33,875 nt of DNA from positions 1-33,875 of the forward strand of contig JAUQWW010000045.1 of NCBI GenBank assembly GCA_030834965.1, given 5' to 3'. Positions 1 to 10,037 of this stretch are shown piece by piece. Position 1 is the stretch's first letter. The number at the start of each line of letters is the position of its first letter. The DNA comes from Gallionellaceae bacterium. GTDB taxonomy: Bacteria; Pseudomonadota; Gammaproteobacteria; Burkholderiales; Gallionellaceae. The position numbers and the translations under genes were made by a program. The notes below the pieces were generated by a model that saw nothing but the letters and a program-made list of their open reading frames with translations, searched no databases and was not told the DNA's origin.

Positions 1-927
1 CTGGACTACGGCAAGATCACGATTTACCCCGGCACTTATAACGACTACATGCTTGCTTCAACGCAGGCGCGCGAACAGCAGGCGGCCGACAATGCCAAGG
101 CCAAGGAAAAAGTCGCCGAACTCAAGGCCTTCGTGGCGCGCTTTTCGGCCAACGCCTCCAAGGCCAAGCAGGCCACCTCGCGCGCGCGCCAGATCGACAA
201 GATCAAGATCGAAGACTTCAAGCCTTCCAGCCGCCAGTATCCCTTCATCCGCTTCGAATACGACGAGCGCGAGAAGCTGCATCGCGTCGCGGTGGAAGTG
301 CAACACATGTCCAAGGGCTTCGACCGCATGCTGTTTTCGAATGTGAATTTCCGCATCGACGCGGGCGAAAAAGTCGCCATCATCGGTCCGAACGGCATCG
401 GCAAGACCACGCTGCTGCGCTGCCTGGCGGGGGATATCGCACCCGATACCGGGACGATCAAATGGGCGGACAAGGCGAAGCTCGGCTACTACGCGCAGGA
501 CCACGCCGGCGACTTTGCCGAGGACAAGCTGATGATGGACTGGATGACTTATTGGCGCGGCCCGCATGACGACGACCAGGTCGTGCGCGGCACGCTCGGG
601 CGTCTGCTGTTCTCCGGCGACGACGTGAAGAAGCGAGTGAAGGTGCTGTCCGGCGGCGAGAAGGGGCGCATGCTGTTCGGCAAGCTGATGCTGCAAAAGC
701 CCAATGTGCTGCTGATGGACGAACCGACCAACCACATGGACATGGAATCCATTGAAGCACTCAACACCGCGCTCGACCTGTTCAAGGGCACGCTGATATT
801 CGTCAGTCACGATCGCGAGTTCGTGTCCTCGCTGGCTACGCGCATTATCGAGATTTCTGCCAAGGGCGTGACCGACTACCACGGCACGTATGAGGAATAT
901 CTGCTCAGCCAGGGTGTGGCTGCGTAA
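1..927 (+). CDS. ABC-F family ATPase, YbiT-like (5' end missing)
   Basis: The frame is open from base 1, so the gene begins upstream and only the second half is present. Seen: the end of the first ABC domain and a charged linker (about 49-230), then a complete second ATPase domain. This has Walker [10 protein letters not shown] (about 385-411), signature LSGGEKGRM (about 646-672), Walker [11 protein letters not shown] (about 706-735) and the switch histidine in VSHDREF. There are no membrane segments, as expected for ABC-F proteins, which bind the ribosomal E site rather than transport solutes. The C-terminus stops soon after the second domain, without the long coiled coil of Uup, which favours the YbiT branch. 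The subfamily is inferred from the general sequence pattern; ABC-F membership is firm. murI follows 34 bases later and may be co-transcribed. Confidence 0.9.
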   Translation: MDYGKITIYPGTYNDYMLASTQAREQQAADNAKAKEKVAELKAFVARFSANASKAKQATSRARQIDKIKIEDFKPSSRQYPFIRFEYDEREKLHRVAVEVQHMSKGFDRMLFSNVNFRIDAGEKVAIIGPNGIGKTTLLRCLAGDIAPDTGTIKWADKAKLGYYAQDHAGDFAEDKLMMDWMTYWRGPHDDDQVVRGTLGRLLFSGDDVKKRVKVLSGGEKGRMLFGKLMLQKPNVLLMDEPTNHMDMESIEALNTALDLFKGTLIFVSHDREFVSSLATRIIEISAKGVTDYHGTYEEYLLSQGVAA

Positions 928-961
928 CGATGTTAAGCATGAGTACGAAGCACAGGTAACA

Positions 962-1765
962 ATGACCTCTTCAGTGAGCATCGGTGTTTTCGATTCCGGC
1001 GTGGGCGGCCTCTCGGTACTGCGTCACATCCGCCAGGCGCTGCCCGATGAGCACCTGATCTATGTCGCAGATTCCGGCCATGTGCCATATGGCGACAAGC
1101 CTGCATCCTATATCGAGGAGCGTTCCGTCGCGCTCGCCCGCTTCTTGATCGGGCAGGGTGCACATGCCATCGTCATCGCCTGCAACACCGCGACGGCGGC
1201 GGCGGCAGCCACCCTGCGCAGCCGTTTCAGCATTCCCATCGTGGCAATGGAACCTGCTGTCAAACCCGCCGTTGCCGCCACGCGCAGCGGCGTTGTCGGC
1301 GTGCTGGCAACCATAGGCACGCTGGAGAGCGCGCGCTTCGCCGCGCTGCTGGAGCGCTACGCCGGAGAAGTGGAGATCGTCACCCAGGGATGTCCCGGAC
1401 TGGTCGAACAAATCGAGCGCGGCGACCTCAGCGGCCCTGAAACCCGCGCGCTGGTCGAACGCTACACCGCGCCGCTACTGGCGCGCGGCGCGGACACGCT
1501 GATCCTCGGCTGCACCCATTATCCCTTCCTCGCCCCGCTCATCCGCGAAGTAGCGGGAGCGGATATCGCACTGGTGGACACCGGCGCCGCCGTGGCACAG
1601 CAGCTACGCCGGCGCATGCTGGCCGAATTGCCGGATCGTACACCTGGCACGACGGCGAGCACGGATTTTTGGACCAGCGGTGAGGTGCAGCAGGCCAGCC
1701 AGATTTTTTCAATATTGTGGGATGAAATTGCCACGGTGCAGCGCTTGCCGGAAGTGTTTTTATAA
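962..1765 (+). CDS. murI: Glutamate racemase MurI
   Basis: Interconverts L- and D-glutamate in the cytoplasm, supplying D-glutamate for peptidoglycan. The 267-residue protein has the family length. Seen: N-terminal [13 protein letters not shown] (residues 8-20), the first catalytic cysteine Cys74 in ACNTATAAA and the second, Cys184, in GCTHYPFL. No cofactor site is expected, because the enzyme uses the two cysteines as acid and base. I chose the ATG at 962 because the GVFDSG motif then falls at the usual distance from the N-terminus and AGGT lies just upstream. The frame is open further back to 890, but that would overlap the ABC-F gene and add residues unlike the family. Confidence 0.96.
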   Translation: MTSSVSIGVFDSGVGGLSVLRHIRQALPDEHLIYVADSGHVPYGDKPASYIEERSVALARFLIGQGAHAIVIACNTATAAAAATLRSRFSIPIVAMEPAVKPAVAATRSGVVGVLATIGTLESARFAALLERYAGEVEIVTQGCPGLVEQIERGDLSGPETRALVERYTAPLLARGADTLILGCTHYPFLAPLIREVAGADIALVDTGAAVAQQLRRRMLAELPDRTPGTTASTDFWTSGEVQQASQIFSILWDEIATVQRLPEVFL

Positions 1766-1827
1766 TTGCCTGAATACAGTCGGCCGTCATCCGTTAGAAT
1801 TCGCTGAACGCAAAGGGATTAACGTAC

Positions 1828-2724
1828 ATGACGCCATCTAACAATACTAACAACAGGAGCAGCGAGCGCCGCTACACGCTGACCATCTCCTGCCCGGATC
1901 GCGCCGGCATCATCGCGGCGGTGAGCGGCTTCATTGCGCAGCATGGCGGCTTCATCGTGGAAGCGAGCTATCACACCGATCAGGAATCGCAGCGCTTTTT
2001 TATGCGCCAGGAGATACGCGCCGATTCGCTGCCGTTCGATGTCAGCGAATTCAGCAGCCGTTTCTCCGGCGTGGCACAAACCTTTGGCATGACGTGGCAG
2101 ATCAGCGACTCGGCGCGCAGAAAGCGCCTGGTACTGCTGGTAAGCAAGCAGGATCACTGCCTGGACGATTTGCTGTACCGCTGGCGCAGCGGCGAGCTGC
2201 AGGCAGACATTCCGTGCGTGATTTCCAACCACGAAGACCTGCGCAGCTTTGTCGAATGGCACGGCATTCCATTCCATTACGTGAACATACCCAGTAACAA
2301 CGAGCCAGCCAAGGTCGCTGCCTTCGCGGAAATCGCCCGTCTGTACGACACGGCGTGCGGTGATGTGATGGTGCTCGCGCGCTTCATGCAGATACTGCCG
2401 CTGGATTTATGTGGACGCTATGCGGGGCGCATCATCAATATCCACCATAGTTTCCTGCCGTCTTTTGCCGGCGCCCGGCCCTACCACCAGGCCTTTCAGC
2501 GCGGCGTGAAGCTGATCGGCGCAACCTGCCATTATGCTTCCGCCGAGCTGGATGCAGGCCCCATCATCGAGCAGGACACGGTGCGCATCGACCACGGCGA
2601 CAGCGTAGTCGACATGGTGCGCTACGGGCGCGACATCGAAAAAACCGTGCTGGCGCGCGGCCTGCGCTACCATGTGGAAGACCGTGTGCTGATCTGCGGC
2701 AACAAGACAATCGTATTCAAGTAA
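1828..2724 (+). CDS. purU: Formyltetrahydrofolate deformylase PurU
   Basis: Hydrolyses 10-formyl-tetrahydrofolate to formate and tetrahydrofolate, balancing one-carbon pools and feeding formate to PurT-type purine synthesis. The protein has 298 residues, slightly longer than the roughly 280 of E. coli PurU because of a polar N-terminal extension. An ACT domain comes first (about residues 15-95, with CPDRAGIIAAVSGF). The formyltransferase-like catalytic domain follows (about 100-298), with the NIHHSFLPSF block and the catalytic aspartate in ELDAGPIIEQD. A GldC-like gene follows after 20 bases and may be in the same transcript. No clear promoter was found in the 62 bases upstream. Confidence 0.95.
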   Translation: MTPSNNTNNRSSERRYTLTISCPDRAGIIAAVSGFIAQHGGFIVEASYHTDQESQRFFMRQEIRADSLPFDVSEFSSRFSGVAQTFGMTWQISDSARRKRLVLLVSKQDHCLDDLLYRWRSGELQADIPCVISNHEDLRSFVEWHGIPFHYVNIPSNNEPAKVAAFAEIARLYDTACGDVMVLARFMQILPLDLCGRYAGRIINIHHSFLPSFAGARPYHQAFQRGVKLIGATCHYASAELDAGPIIEQDTVRIDHGDSVVDMVRYGRDIEKTVLARGLRYHVEDRVLICGNKTIVFK

Positions 2725-2744
2725 TCAATCAGGGACTGACCTCA

Positions 2745-3053
2745 ATGAAAACCTCCGAAATCAAATTTACCGTTACTTTCGACGACAACAATGTGCCGGA
2801 AAAAATCCAATGGAGCGCTCCTGAATCAAAGGGCGAGAATTTCACCAAAGCATTGATGGTTTCTTTCTGGGATGAGAAGGAAAGAAATTCGCTGCGTCTC
2901 GATCTATGGACCCAAAAGATGATGGTGGATGAGATGATGCTGTTTTATCACCAGAGCCTGCATTCGATGGCCGATGCCTTTGAACGCGCCACCGGGAAAG
3001 CAGGCGCAGCCGCAGCTATGCGCGATCTGGCAGACCACTTGAGCGAAAAATAA
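2745..3053 (+). CDS. GldC-like small protein
   Basis: A 102-residue soluble protein with no signal peptide or membrane segment. It starts MKTSEIKFTVTFDDNNVPEK and contains SLRLDLWTQKMMVDEM (about residues 46-61) and an alpha-helical end (SMADAFERATG). This pattern resembles GldC, a small protein first described from gliding Bacteroidetes. The molecular role of GldC is not established, and gliding should not be inferred here, because no other gld gene is present. An amphipathic beta-rich N-terminal half followed by helix is likely. It lies 20 bases after purU on the same strand, with AGGGA upstream of the ATG. The resemblance is recalled from memory of the family and was not searched. Confidence 0.7.
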   Translation: MKTSEIKFTVTFDDNNVPEKIQWSAPESKGENFTKALMVSFWDEKERNSLRLDLWTQKMMVDEMMLFYHQSLHSMADAFERATGKAGAAAAMRDLADHLSEK

Positions 3054-3083
3054 TTCCGTTTTACAGCCTGCGGTGGCTGCGAT

Positions 3084-4451
3084 TTATCGTTTTACCGACA
3101 ACAGGGCCGCGATCTGTTTCTTGGGCTTGTCTTCGCGGGGAGCCGGCTGCTCTTCGGTTTTTGCTGCTGACGGGGAAGGTTCGTAAGGCTTCGAAAACCA
3201 GTCATCCGCCGGCGCAGATTTTTTGCCGTGTGCCGGTGCAGCGTGCTTGGCAGGGCGATGACCGGAGGAGACGCGCGGCGTGGACGTTATTGCCGCCTGT
3301 TCGCGCGGGAATTCACGCTTGAGCAGCTTCTCGATATCCTTGAGCAGCCTTTCTTCCTTGCTGTCCTTGTCATCCACGAGTGATATGGCTTCGCCGCTCG
3401 CTCCCGCGCGGCCCGTGCGGCCGATGCGGTGCACATAATCCTCGGCATTGGGCGGCAACTCATAGTTGACCACCAGCGGCAGCTGGTCGATATCCAGACC
3501 GCGTGCAGCCACGTCGGTCGCCACCAGCACGGTGATCTTGCCTTCCTTGAAGGCATCCAGCGCCTTGATGCGTTCCTGCTGCGTCTTGTCGCCGTGGATC
3601 GCGTCGGCAAGTATTCCATCGCGCTCCAGCATTTTTGCGACGCGTGCTGCGGTCAGCTTGGTGCGCGTAAACACCAGCACCTGTTTGAGGCCGCGCGAGC
3701 GGATCAGGCCGGACAGCACGCCGAATTTATGGTCGTGATCGGCCAGCAGCACCGATTGTTTGACGTTGTCTGCCGTCGCGTTGCGGCGTGCGGCTTCGAC
3801 CGTAACCGGTTTGACGAGAAAGTCCTGCGCGAGCTTCTTGATGTCGTCGGAGAACGTGGCCGAAAACAGCAATGTCTGGCGCTGCTTGGGCAGCAGCGTG
3901 AGAATGCGCTTGAGATCGGGCATGAAGCCCATGTCCAGCATGCGGTCTGCCTCGTCCAAGATCAGCACTTGCACCTGATTGAGCATCAGGTTTTTGCTTT
4001 CCACGTGATCCAGCAAACGCCCCGGTGTCGCCACCAGTATTTCCACACCCTTCATCAGCGCAGGCTTCTGTGCCTTGATGTCGGTGCCGCCGTAAACCAC
4101 GGTGGAGCGCAGCGACACATGTCTGGAATAGGTTTCCACGCTCTTCTCGACCTGGATCGCCAGTTCCCGCGTCGGCGCCAGAATCAGCGCGCGAATCGGG
4201 TGGCGCGCCGGCGAGGCGCTGGAGCTGGCATGCGGCAACAAACGCTGCAGCAGCGGCAACGTAAATGCTGCCGTCTTGCCGGTGCCGGTCTGCGCCATCG
4301 CCATCAGGTCGCGTCCCGCCAGCACGTGCGGAATGGCCTGCACCTGGATCGGGGTGGGCTCGGTGTAGCCCTCTTCCTCGACCGCCCGAAGAATCTGCGG
4401 GTCGAGATCGAGGGATGAAAACAGTATCTTGTCTGCTGCGGGTTCTTCCAT
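3084..4451 (-). CDS. rhlE: DEAD-box RNA helicase, RhlE type
   Basis: ATP-dependent RNA helicase likely acting in ribosome assembly or RNA turnover. All core motifs are visible in order: Q motif ([12 protein letters not shown]), motif I AQTGTGKT, Ia PTRELA, Ib TPGR, motif II DEAD followed by RMLDMGF, motif III SAT, then the helicase C domain with ARGLDI and [10 protein letters not shown]. The C-terminal tail (last 80 residues) is rich in Lys, Pro and Ala and low in complexity, as in RhlE. The start is uncertain. The frame opens at 4535, but I favour the ATG at 4451 (MEEPAADK) or 4463 (MPELMEEP). A TATAAT-like -10 box overlaps 4462-4467, so the transcript may begin very close to the start codon. 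The gene runs convergent to the GldC-like gene. Confidence 0.93.
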   Translation of the reverse strand: MEEPAADKILFSSLDLDPQILRAVEEEGYTEPTPIQVQAIPHVLAGRDLMAMAQTGTGKTAAFTLPLLQRLLPHASSSASPARHPIRALILAPTRELAIQVEKSVETYSRHVSLRSTVVYGGTDIKAQKPALMKGVEILVATPGRLLDHVESKNLMLNQVQVLILDEADRMLDMGFMPDLKRILTLLPKQRQTLLFSATFSDDIKKLAQDFLVKPVTVEAARRNATADNVKQSVLLADHDHKFGVLSGLIRSRGLKQVLVFTRTKLTAARVAKMLERDGILADAIHGDKTQQERIKALDAFKEGKITVLVATDVAARGLDIDQLPLVVNYELPPNAEDYVHRIGRTGRAGASGEAISLVDDKDSKEERLLKDIEKLLKREFPREQAAITSTPRVSSGHRPAKHAAPAHGKKSAPADDWFSKPYEPSPSAAKTEEQPAPREDKPKKQIAALLSVKR

Positions 4452-4562
4452 AAGTTCCGGCATTATACTGGACTGCTGCGGCATCTGGCTGGTTTTGCAT
4501 GCGGTCGGCGCAGGACGGGCCTGCCGAAACAACATTCAACTCATCCTCTGTACCGCTTTTAT

Positions 4563-7247
4563 TCACACAGATTCGCACCGCTGCAGCATGCGGCGGATTT
4601 CCGGCACGCATGAGCCGCAACCGGTCCCGGCTTTCAAGCACTTACCCACCGCTTCGACACTATCCAGTCGTTGTTCCTGAATTGTGTTCAGAATGGTTTT
4701 TTCGCCAACACCGAAACAGGCGCACACCGTGCGCCCGGCAGTGGCCGCCGCGCCTTTGGGTGGCTGCGCGGTCAGTAATGCAGCCACGTCCGCCGGCTCC
4801 AGCACCGGCTTGCCGAACAGGCTGCCCAGCCACTCGCGTTCCGGCAGACGCTGATCCGGCGCAATAAAGAACGCCGCTTCCAGTTGGCCATTATTCAGGC
4901 AGGCGGCGCGGTAGCGGCCCATCGCGGCATCGCGATATTCCAGCAATTCGGCGTCATGCCCCAACGCCGCTTGCGCCCATGCGCGCCAGTCCTGCGGCGC
5001 TGCTGCGCCGGCAATTTCGTGCCGCCAAAAACCTGCGCCGCGCGAGCAGGCGCAATAGCTGGTCTCGGGCAAATCAAGACGCTTGCGGCTCAGCACAAAG
5101 CCCTGCCAGGCAGGCCGATACGGCTCCACCCGCACCGGCGCATGCTTGAATGCCGGTTGCCCGGAAGCAGGGTCGGTGATCGGCGCGACCAGCGCGTTCA
5201 TCCGTGCTGCTTGCGCAAAAGCATCGCTCCAGTGCATCGGCACAAACACCGAGCCGGGGCGCTGGTCATCGCTGAGCTGGACGCGTGCCAGCATGCTGCC
5301 GTGGCGGCTGGTCAGGCGCGCCAGCCCGCCATCCTGAAGCTGGTGACTTTGCGCATCGCGCGCATGCATCTGCACAAATGGCTCGAACAAGTGCGCATTC
5401 AGGCGCGGCGCCTTGCCGGTGCGTGTCATGGTGTGCCATTGATCGCGAATGCGGCCGGTATTCAGCACCAGCGGAAAATCTGCATCCGCCGCCACCGCGG
5501 GCAGCTGGGGTGTGACGGCGATCATGCGCGCCTTGCCGCTGGCGGTATAAAATTGCCCGTCGCCAAACAGTCGCGCCGTACCCTCAGACGCCTGGCTGTT
5601 GATCGGCCATTGCGCGGGTTGCAATTCTTGATATTGAGCATCGCTGAGCCAGGCTAAGGCGCTGATGTCAAAAGCACGCTGTCCCTCATTTTCATAACCC
5701 GCCCCATTTTCAAAACCGGATAACCGTGCGTGTTCACGAAAAATCTGTGCAGGCCGAGTATAGAAAAATTCTTCGGCAAAACCCATGCGCTGCGCCACCT
5801 GAGTAATGATCCACCAGTCCGGTCTGGCCTCGCCCGCTGCCGTCAGAAAAGAGCGCTGCCGTGAAATGCGCCGTTCGGCATTGGTCACCGTGCCGTCCTT
5901 CTCGCCCCAGGTGGCAGCAGGCAATAGAATGTCGGCACAGGTGGTCGTGTCGGTATGCTGCACGCAATCGGACACAACCACCAGCTCGCAATCCAGCAAA
6001 GCGGCACGCATCCGGTCTGCGTCCGGCAGGCTGACCACAGGATTGGTGCCCATGATCCAGACCGCCCTGATTTTCCCCGACGCGATGGCCTCAAACATTT
6101 CCACGGCCTTCAGGCCGGGAGAACGGGCGATGCGCGGCGCATTCCAGAAGCGCGCAACCAGATCAATATTGGCCGCATCGGAAAAATCCATGTGCGCGGC
6201 CAGTTGATTGGCCATACCGCCCACCTCGCGCCCGCCCATCGCATTCGGCTGTCCCGTTATCGAAAAAGGCCCCATGCCGGGACGGCCGATCCGCCCCGTG
6301 GCCAGATGGGCATTAATGATCGCATTGGCTTTATCCACCCCGCTGGACGACTGGTTGATGCCTTGGGAGAAAATCGTCACGATGCGCTCTGTTCCCGCAA
6401 ACATGCGGAAGAACTCGCTGACCTGTGGTTCGGCAACACCGCAAGCCTGCGCCACCTTGGGAACCGAGCTGAGTGTGCGCGCCGCCGCGAACGCGGCGGC
6501 AAACCCTTCCACATGCGCTTCGACAAAATCCAGATCGAGCGCGTCCGCGCGGCGCAAATGATGCAGCAATCCATTGAACAAATAGGCATCTGCTCCGGGG
6601 GCGATCGCCAGATGCAGATCGGCGATGTCGCAGGTGGCGGTACGCCGCGGATCAATCACCACCACCCGCATTTCCGGGCGCGCCTTCTTTGCCGCAACCA
6701 GGCGCTGATAGAGCACCGGGTGCGCCCACGCAAGGTTGGAACCGGCGATGACCACCAGGTCCGCCGCTTCCACATCCTCGTAACATGCGGGCACGACATC
6801 CGCACCAAATGCGCGCCTGTGTGCGGCGACAGGCGATGACATGCACAGCCGCGAGTTGGTGTCGATATTCGCGCTGCCGATGAAGCCTTTCATCAGCTTG
6901 TTGGCAACGTAGTAATCTTCGGTGAGCAATTGACCGGAGACATAGAAGGCCACCGCATCCGGCCCATGCTGCCCGATTATTTTTTTGAAGCCGTTGGCGA
7001 CACGATCCAGCGCTTCATCCCATGAAGTTTGCCGACCGTCGACGATGGGGTAAAGCAGCCGCCCTTCGTTATCCAGCGTTTCGGCGAGCGCAGACCCCTT
7101 GGAGCACAGCCGCCCGAAATTCGCCGGATGCTGCTGGTCGCCCGACAGCTGGATGCCTTCTGCCGCAACACTGACGGACACGCCGCAACCCACACCGCAA
7201 TATGGGCAGGTGCTGCGGGTGGTGTGCAGTGTATTTACGCTCTGCAT
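4563..7247 (-). CDS. nasA: Assimilatory nitrate reductase catalytic subunit NasA
   Basis: Cytoplasmic molybdenum enzyme reducing nitrate to nitrite for assimilation. The 894 residues begin with a [4Fe-4S] site (Cys14, Cys17, Cys21, Cys48). The bis-MGD molybdopterin oxidoreductase domain follows, with the probable molybdenum-ligand cysteine in SRLCMSSPVA, and then a molydopterin-dinucleotide-binding domain (from about residue 600, starting near LVLNTGRIRDQWHT). The last 60 residues form a BFD-like [2Fe-2S] domain (CACFGVG and GTGCGSC), as in long NasA forms that take electrons from a separate reductase or ferredoxin. No Tat signal is present, so it is not the periplasmic NapA. Its start overlaps the end of nirD by 13 bases, indicating translational coupling in a nirB-nirD-nasA operon. 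Confidence 0.96.
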   Translation of the reverse strand: MQSVNTLHTTRSTCPYCGVGCGVSVSVAAEGIQLSGDQQHPANFGRLCSKGSALAETLDNEGRLLYPIVDGRQTSWDEALDRVANGFKKIIGQHGPDAVAFYVSGQLLTEDYYVANKLMKGFIGSANIDTNSRLCMSSPVAAHRRAFGADVVPACYEDVEAADLVVIAGSNLAWAHPVLYQRLVAAKKARPEMRVVVIDPRRTATCDIADLHLAIAPGADAYLFNGLLHHLRRADALDLDFVEAHVEGFAAAFAAARTLSSVPKVAQACGVAEPQVSEFFRMFAGTERIVTIFSQGINQSSSGVDKANAIINAHLATGRIGRPGMGPFSITGQPNAMGGREVGGMANQLAAHMDFSDAANIDLVARFWNAPRIARSPGLKAVEMFEAIASGKIRAVWIMGTNPVVSLPDADRMRAALLDCELVVVSDCVQHTDTTTCADILLPAATWGEKDGTVTNAERRISRQRSFLTAAGEARPDWWIITQVAQRMGFAEEFFYTRPAQIFREHARLSGFENGAGYENEGQRAFDISALAWLSDAQYQELQPAQWPINSQASEGTARLFGDGQFYTASGKARMIAVTPQLPAVAADADFPLVLNTGRIRDQWHTMTRTGKAPRLNAHLFEPFVQMHARDAQSHQLQDGGLARLTSRHGSMLARVQLSDDQRPGSVFVPMHWSDAFAQAARMNALVAPITDPASGQPAFKHAPVRVEPYRPAWQGFVLSRKRLDLPETSYCACSRGAGFWRHEIAGAAAPQDWRAWAQAALGHDAELLEYRDAAMGRYRAACLNNGQLEAAFFIAPDQRLPEREWLGSLFGKPVLEPADVAALLTAQPPKGAAATAGRTVCACFGVGEKTILNTIQEQRLDSVEAVGKCLKAGTGCGSCVPEIRRMLQRCESV

Positions 7248-7561
7248 ACCTCGGCCTCTACACTGAGAAACACTGCGCCATATTGAACCCGCACCTCATG
7301 CCGGTGCGCGCAACCGACATCCGGCGCCACTGCTGAACCCGTCTCCAGATCGATCACCCAGCTATGCATCGGGCAAGTGACGCGCTTGCCATGCACGATG
7401 CCCTGCGACAACTGTCCGCCTTTGTGCGGGCACCTGTTATTCAGCGCAAACACCCGGTCATCCACGCTGCGAAACAGCGCGATCTCTCCGTCCGGCGTGT
7501 TCACCACCCGCGAACCCTGGCGCGGAATATCGTGCAGGCTGCCAACTTGAATCCAGTTCAT
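7235..7561 (-). CDS. nirD: Nitrite reductase [NAD(P)H] small subunit NirD
   Basis: Rieske-type small subunit that pairs with NirB for six-electron reduction of nitrite to ammonium. The 108-residue protein keeps the Rieske pattern CPHKGG and CPMHSW (Cys-X-His and Cys-X2-His), so it can bind a [2Fe-2S] cluster. Many NirD proteins have lost these residues, so their presence is notable. I chose the ATG at 7561 (MNWIQVG), because GGAG lies just upstream, over an in-frame ATG five codons earlier at 7576. nirB ends 15 bases upstream and nasA starts inside the 3' end, so the three genes form one translation-coupled unit. Confidence 0.94.
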   Translation of the reverse strand: MNWIQVGSLHDIPRQGSRVVNTPDGEIALFRSVDDRVFALNNRCPHKGGQLSQGIVHGKRVTCPMHSWVIDLETGSAVAPDVGCAHRHEVRVQYGAVFLSVEAEVCRA

Positions 7562-7576
7562 TTCACTCTCCTTCAT

Positions 7577-10015
7577 TCAGATAGTGGCAAGCGGTGCATA
7601 CTCATGCGCATCCTTGCCTTCCGCGCGCGCTTTCCATGGATCGTCCTGTGAATTGCGTTGCGACTCCAGAAAACGCGCATACAACTCGGCGCGTTTCGCT
7701 GCATCATCGACGATGTGCTGTTTGACGTAGGCCAGCCCGACGCGCTCTATCCAGTGCGCAGTGCGGTCCAGATAATGCGCTTCCTCGCGATAGAGCTGCA
7801 TGAATGCGCCGCAGTATTCCAGCACCTCGGCTTCGCTGCAAACCTTGCACAGAAAATCCGTGACGCGCACCTTGATGCCGCCGTTGCCGCCCACATGTAT
7901 CTCGTAGCCGGAATCCACGCACACCACGCCGAAATCCTTGATGGTGGCCTCGGCACAGTTGCGCGGGCAACCGGAAACGGCGATCTTGAACTTGTGCGGC
8001 GTCCACGAGCCCCAGGTCATTTTTTCCACCTTGATGCCCAGCCCGGTGGAATCCTGTGTGCCAAAGCGGCACCATTCCGAACCGACGCACGTCTTCACCG
8101 TGCGCAGCGATTTGCCGTAGGCATGGCCGGAAACAAACCCCGCCTCGACCAGGTCGCCCCACATCTTGGGCAAATTTTCCTTGCTGATGCCGAGCAGGTC
8201 GATGCGCTGGCCGCCGGTCAGTTTGACGGTGGGCACCGCATATTTCTCGGCAATGTCCGCAATCGAGCGCAACTCGGAAGGAGAAGTCACGCCGCCCCAG
8301 ATGCGCGGAACCACCGAATAGGTGCCGTCCTTTTGAATGTTGGCGTGCACCCGCTCGTTGATGAAGCGCGAGCGGCTATCGTCCTGGTATTCGCCGGGCC
8401 ACGCCGACAACAGGTAGTAATTCAGCGCCGGGCGGCATACATGGCAGCCATCCGGCGTTTTCCATCCCAATGCACTCATCAGGTCGGACAGGTCTTTCAG
8501 GCCCAGCCTGGCAATGGCGTCCCGCACTTCTTCATGCGCCAGTTCGGTGCATGCACAGATTGCCTTCTTGCTCGGCTTGGTCGAGTAGTCGCCCAAGGTG
8601 CTGGCCAGCAATGCCTCCACCAGTCCGGTGCATGAACCGCAGGAGCTGGACGCTTTGGTATGCGCCCGGACGTCTTCCAGCGTGAACAATTTCTTCTCCA
8701 CGATGGCTTTGACGATCGTGCCTTTGCATACGCCGTTGCAGCCGCATATTTCCGCCGTATCCGGCATATTGGCCACGCTCGATACACCGCCACGCCCTGC
8801 GTCACCGAGATGGGCCTGCCCGAACAGGATGTGCTCGCGCATCTCGGTGATGTCGGTGCCATCGCGCAGCATCTGGAAATACCAGGCGCCGTCCACGGTG
8901 TCGCCGTACATCACTGCGCCGCGCAATTTGTTATTGCGCAGCACCAGCTTCTTATACACGCCGCGCGCCGCGTCCTGCAGCAACAACTCTTCGTCTTCCG
9001 GACCGGCGTTGAAATCACCCGCCGAAAACAGATCGATGCCGGTCACCTTGAGCTTGGTGGAAACCGACGAGCCCTCGTAGCGCATGCGGCCATATTCGGC
9101 GAGGTGATTCGCGGCCACCTTGGCCTGCTCGAATAACGGCGCGACCAGCCCATAGGTCTGCCCGCGATGCTGCACGCATTCCCCGACCGCATATATTTTC
9201 GGGTCGTAAGTTTGCATCGTGTCATTCACGACAATGCCGCGCTCGCAATGTATTCTGGCGTTCCTGGCCAGCGCGATATTCGGCCGTATGCCCGCCGCCA
9301 TGATCACCAGATCGGCTGCGATTTCTTCGCCATCCTTGAAGCGCACACCCGTCACTCTGCTGTCGCCGAGTATCGCTTCTGTCTGGCGCGACAGATAAAA
9401 CTTCAGTCCGCGTTTTTCCAGCGCGCTTTTCAGCAGGCCGCCGCCCACTTGATCAAGCTGACGTTCCATCGGCCAGTCGCACAGATGCACCACCGACACA
9501 TCCATCCCTTGCAGCGACAAGCCGTTGGCTGCCTCCAGCCCCAGCAGCCCGCCGCCGATGACCACGGCATGCTTGCCGTTTTTGGATGCCGCAAGCATGT
9601 GTTCAACGTCTGCGATGCAGCGATAGGCCAATACGCCGGGCAAATCCATCCCTGGAATCGGCAGCATGATGGGGTTGGAACCGGTTGCAATCAGCAATCG
9701 GTCATAAGGCACAACCAGGCCATCTTCGGTTTCGGCCACACAATGTCTGCGGTCTATTTTGCTGACTGTTTTTCCGGCATGCAGCGTGATGTTATTTTTT
9801 TCGTACCAGTCCCAGTCATTGAGCACGGTGTCCTGAAACGACATTTCACCGGACAGCACCGGAGACAGCAGAATACGGTTGTAGTTGGGCTGCGGCTCGG
9901 CACCGAACACGGTAATCTGGAATTCATCCGGAGACATCTTGAGCAATTCTTCGATCGTGCGCATGCCCGCCATGCCGTTGCCTATCACGACTAATCTGGT
10001 TTTCCTGGTGGCCAT
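7577..10015 (-). CDS. nirB: Nitrite reductase [NAD(P)H] large subunit NirB
   Basis: Reduces nitrite to ammonium using NAD(P)H, FAD, [2Fe-2S], siroheme and [4Fe-4S]. The 812 residues show, in order: an FAD/NAD(P)-binding domain (GNGMAG near the start and GGGLLGLEAANG about residue 155), a BFD-like domain (CGCNGVCKG and SSCGSCTG), a ferredoxin-like half domain, and the siroheme/[4Fe-4S] site (CVGSEWCRFG, then SGCPRNCAEA). A second BFD-like cysteine group lies at about 495-535 (CACTE and CHVC). The ATG at 10015 is preceded by GAGG/AGG and begins MATRKTRLVVIG, the usual NirB start; the frame is open 13 codons further back without a good ribosome site. It is the first gene after a 264-base leader with its own sigma-54 promoter and ANTAR attenuator. 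Confidence 0.97.
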   Translation of the reverse strand: MATRKTRLVVIGNGMAGMRTIEELLKMSPDEFQITVFGAEPQPNYNRILLSPVLSGEMSFQDTVLNDWDWYEKNNITLHAGKTVSKIDRRHCVAETEDGLVVPYDRLLIATGSNPIMLPIPGMDLPGVLAYRCIADVEHMLAASKNGKHAVVIGGGLLGLEAANGLSLQGMDVSVVHLCDWPMERQLDQVGGGLLKSALEKRGLKFYLSRQTEAILGDSRVTGVRFKDGEEIAADLVIMAAGIRPNIALARNARIHCERGIVVNDTMQTYDPKIYAVGECVQHRGQTYGLVAPLFEQAKVAANHLAEYGRMRYEGSSVSTKLKVTGIDLFSAGDFNAGPEDEELLLQDAARGVYKKLVLRNNKLRGAVMYGDTVDGAWYFQMLRDGTDITEMREHILFGQAHLGDAGRGGVSSVANMPDTAEICGCNGVCKGTIVKAIVEKKLFTLEDVRAHTKASSSCGSCTGLVEALLASTLGDYSTKPSKKAICACTELAHEEVRDAIARLGLKDLSDLMSALGWKTPDGCHVCRPALNYYLLSAWPGEYQDDSRSRFINERVHANIQKDGTYSVVPRIWGGVTSPSELRSIADIAEKYAVPTVKLTGGQRIDLLGISKENLPKMWGDLVEAGFVSGHAYGKSLRTVKTCVGSEWCRFGTQDSTGLGIKVEKMTWGSWTPHKFKIAVSGCPRNCAEATIKDFGVVCVDSGYEIHVGGNGGIKVRVTDFLCKVCSEAEVLEYCGAFMQLYREEAHYLDRTAHWIERVGLAYVKQHIVDDAAKRAELYARFLESQRNSQDDPWKARAEGKDAHEYAPLATI

Positions 10016-10037
10016 CCTGTCATCCTCACAATAAAAT

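Noticed and set aside
58-981. 307-residue minus frame
   Set aside because: Antisense to the ABC-F ATPase; no motif and no ribosome site.
1766-1827. Sigma-70 promoter for purU (TTGCCT and TAGAAT)
   Set aside because: The spacer is 23 bases, too long for a normal promoter.
3429-4418. 329-residue plus frame
   Set aside because: Antisense to the DEAD-box helicase, which shows every family motif.
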